A model generated the notes under the pieces. That model did no database searches and had not been told where the DNA came from. It worked only from the letters and a program-made list of their open reading frames with translations. The position numbers were made by a program, and so were the translations under genes. Of a stretch of 64,000 nt of DNA, positions 62,637-64,000 are shown piece by piece (the stretch's first letter is position 1; the number at the start of each line of letters is the position of its first letter). This DNA is from Myxococcales bacterium. Its GTDB lineage: Bacteria; Myxococcota_A; UBA9160; UBA4427. The DNA is taken from contig DUCN01000062.1 in the NCBI GenBank assembly GCA_012959805.1, forward strand, positions 216,500-280,499, given 5' to 3'.

Positions 62637-63926
62637 TTGGCGGGAGGGTTCGTGAGATACGTAAACCGACGTGATCTGGAAGGAGAGCTGTTCATCTTTC
62701 AGCGCGACGACGTCGCGAATGTCGATCGCTGGTATGCGTCCTACAAGTTGAGCGGTTACAAGCGAATCTACAAGGCTCTAGGGGTCATTTCAAACGAACA
62801 AGCGGCAAAGCTCGCGCGGCGAGAGCTAATGCAAGCGGAGCAGGCGCTTGAAGAATTTGGCGATGCTGTGCTGCTCGGCAAGAACACGATCGCCGACGCT
62901 GTGAAGTGGTTCAAAGACGATGCCGGACAGTTCCTCAGTGAAGGTCGGCATCGTTCGATCGCCGCACATTGGAGGGTCCATCTCTATAAGTTCTTCGGCG
63001 GTAAGACTGTCATAGATCGCCGGCTTCAAGATCGGATGAGCAGCTACGTCGAATACCGTCGAAGGATCGTGAACAAGAAGACGGGAAAAAAGCTGCACGC
63101 GACTATCTCAACCATAGAACTCGAAATTGTTTCGGCAAAACAGCTTCTGAAGATGGCTAGGGAACATGCCGGAATCGGCAACGACTTCGGCAACCTGACC
63201 CTGAAGCTCAATAGGCAAAAGCTTCGTAAGCAAAAAACGAGATCTACGACGTTTACTGACGCAGAGGTCGAAAAGATTCAACGTCTTTTCGATGCGGACA
63301 GCCAAGAGCTTCGTAATAAGATCGCAGCAGGTAAATACGGCAATGCGGCGCTTCGTCTTTTCTTCCTTGAACGAATGAGATTTTTCGTTGCGCTGAGTCT
63401 CGCGTCGGGCGCAAGGGTGAACGAACTCAGACAGGTCCGACATCGGGATCTGTCTAACGACTTCAAATCTTTACGAATTCGAAGGTCCAAGACAGTAAAG
63501 GGCTCCAATCGATCTGCTTTCCTAGATAATTCGATCTGGGATATCGAAGAAGCGTATGGTCGCTTCATGCAGTTCAGTAAGACCACGAAGAAGAATGAAC
63601 TTGTGTTCTTAGGAAAGGCAGATGAGGATTCTGAGAAGGTGCTTCTGGAGGTCGGGATGTCGTTTTCGAAATGGCTAAAGAAACATCGAATGCTGTATGA
63701 GAAGAAGTACGGGAAACGGCGCCGAAACATGCTGGCATGTCGGCACTATTTCATTACCAAACAGATCAATGATGGGCAGTCGCCGTATATCATTGCTACG
63801 AGCTGCGGAACGTCACTCAAGCAAATCGAATCCACTTACTACGAAAACGACAGCGCGGAGTTGGTGAAGAACTTTGAAGAACAGATCACCAAGAAACGCC
63901 GTGGTGGTATGAAGGTGGTCGCGTAG
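62637..63926 (+). CDS. Tyrosine recombinase / phage-type integrase
   Basis: A 429-residue site-specific recombinase. N-terminal arm-type region (GELFIFQRDDVANVDRWYAS), a core-binding domain (WRVHLYKFFGGKTVIDRRLQ), then the catalytic domain: first Arg in SLASGARVNELRQVRHRDL, box II MLACRHYFITKQINDGQSPY, and the nucleophile region KQIESTYYENDSAELVKNFE. The usual first residue of the HxxR motif is not a His here (LACR). Start is TTG 62637 or GTG 62652 next to GGGAGGG. Base composition is more AT-rich than the neighbourhood, suggesting horizontal transfer. It likely integrated an element lying to the right. Confidence 0.88.
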   Translation: MAGGFVRYVNRRDLEGELFIFQRDDVANVDRWYASYKLSGYKRIYKALGVISNEQAAKLARRELMQAEQALEEFGDAVLLGKNTIADAVKWFKDDAGQFLSEGRHRSIAAHWRVHLYKFFGGKTVIDRRLQDRMSSYVEYRRRIVNKKTGKKLHATISTIELEIVSAKQLLKMAREHAGIGNDFGNLTLKLNRQKLRKQKTRSTTFTDAEVEKIQRLFDADSQELRNKIAAGKYGNAALRLFFLERMRFFVALSLASGARVNELRQVRHRDLSNDFKSLRIRRSKTVKGSNRSAFLDNSIWDIEEAYGRFMQFSKTTKKNELVFLGKADEDSEKVLLEVGMSFSKWLKKHRMLYEKKYGKRRRNMLACRHYFITKQINDGQSPYIIATSCGTSLKQIESTYYENDSAELVKNFEEQITKKRRGGMKVVA

Positions 63927-63929
63927 CGG

Positions 63930-64000
63930 CTGGTCGACGAGCTGGCACAGAACATGGGAACGAGCGTGACGTATATTCTTCAGCACTATTCGCATAAGAC
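63930..64000 (+). pseudogene. C-terminal box of a second tyrosine recombinase (runs off the window)
   Basis: After the integrase TAG (63924-63926), in the same frame, the sequence reads LVDELAQNMGTSVTYILQHY then SHK to the window end. This is the end of a tyrosine-recombinase catalytic domain with the nucleophile Tyr (QHYSHK), different from the end of the preceding integrase (STYYENDSAE). No start or catalytic domain precedes it, so it is the 3' remnant of another recombinase gene, truncated by the window. Confidence 0.65.

Noticed and set aside
1..64000. tRNA, rRNA genes and CRISPR arrays
   Set aside because: No cloverleaf-like sequence with a T-loop box, no rRNA segments and no regularly spaced repeats were found by reading.

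Overview
The window looks like chromosomal DNA from an uncultured, GC-rich Gram-negative bacterium, most likely a deltaproteobacterial-type lineage such as Myxococcota or Binatota. This is inference from gene content: an Mla outer-membrane lipid system, several lipoproteins, a PEP-CTERM protein, an RND metal pump, many lipid-catabolism genes and F420-type oxidoreductase families. No rRNA, tRNA or CRISPR array was seen.

Layout. 0.1-4.2 kb: CBS protein, a pair of acyl-CoA dehydrogenases and a frameshifted F420-type luciferase-like oxidoreductase. 4.4-12.3 kb: first RecQ, OsmC protein, GST-like protein, GlpD, a frame-broken receiver/PilZ gene and an FAD dehydrogenase. 12.3-16.3 kb: a tightly coupled minus-strand operon (two MaoC hot-dog proteins, PHP protein, DUF35 Zn-ribbon, Ltp2-like thiolase, alpha/beta hydrolase with a Gly in the nucleophile position). 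With the dehydrogenase pair it resembles the mycobacterial igr (ChsE1-E2/ChsH1-H2/Ltp2) cholesterol side-chain module. 16.7-19.0 kb: a two-gene secreted unit, the second a PEP-CTERM metalloprotease-like protein. 19.3-24.5 kb: two small minus-strand genes with strong hairpins, SurE, a CheC-like protein, a histidine phosphatase and a second RecQ.

24.7-36.6 kb is a mixed zone. Intact secreted enzymes (DUF3604 lipoprotein, sulfatase, metallo-beta-lactamase fold hydrolase) sit among decayed genes: AAA NTPase, two glyoxalase-like, a MTHFR-like, a GFA and a DJ-1/PfpI gene. 36.6-43.3 kb: metH divergent from htpG, then an acetyltransferase. 43.5-47.2 kb: a compact mlaFEDAC operon. 47.2-48.2 kb: fragments of a Fis-type regulator and a YeeE/YedE transporter beside an intact rhodanese lipoprotein. 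48.4-54.8 kb: a Cys/Met/His-containing secreted protein followed by a CusCBA-type heavy-metal efflux operon. 54.7-57.5 kb: dusB, a secreted protein with four 38-39-residue repeats, and two decayed carboxymuconolactone-decarboxylase-like genes. 57.7-62.3 kb: topoisomerase IV B and A subunits and a nitroreductase. 62.6-64.0 kb: a more AT-rich tyrosine recombinase followed, in frame after its stop, by the C-terminal box of another recombinase, marking the edge of a mobile or formerly mobile segment.

Main themes: (1) a possible split-gene steroid/isoprenoid side-chain module; (2) lipid transport and metal efflux operons; (3) an unusually high density of frame-disrupted genes, some with large deletions (real decay) and some with single-base changes in short repeats (decay or sequence error). 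No completely new system could be demonstrated. The best leads are the igr-like module with its PHP and Ser-less hydrolase members, the secreted PEP-CTERM pair, the four-repeat protein and the tandem recombinase ends.
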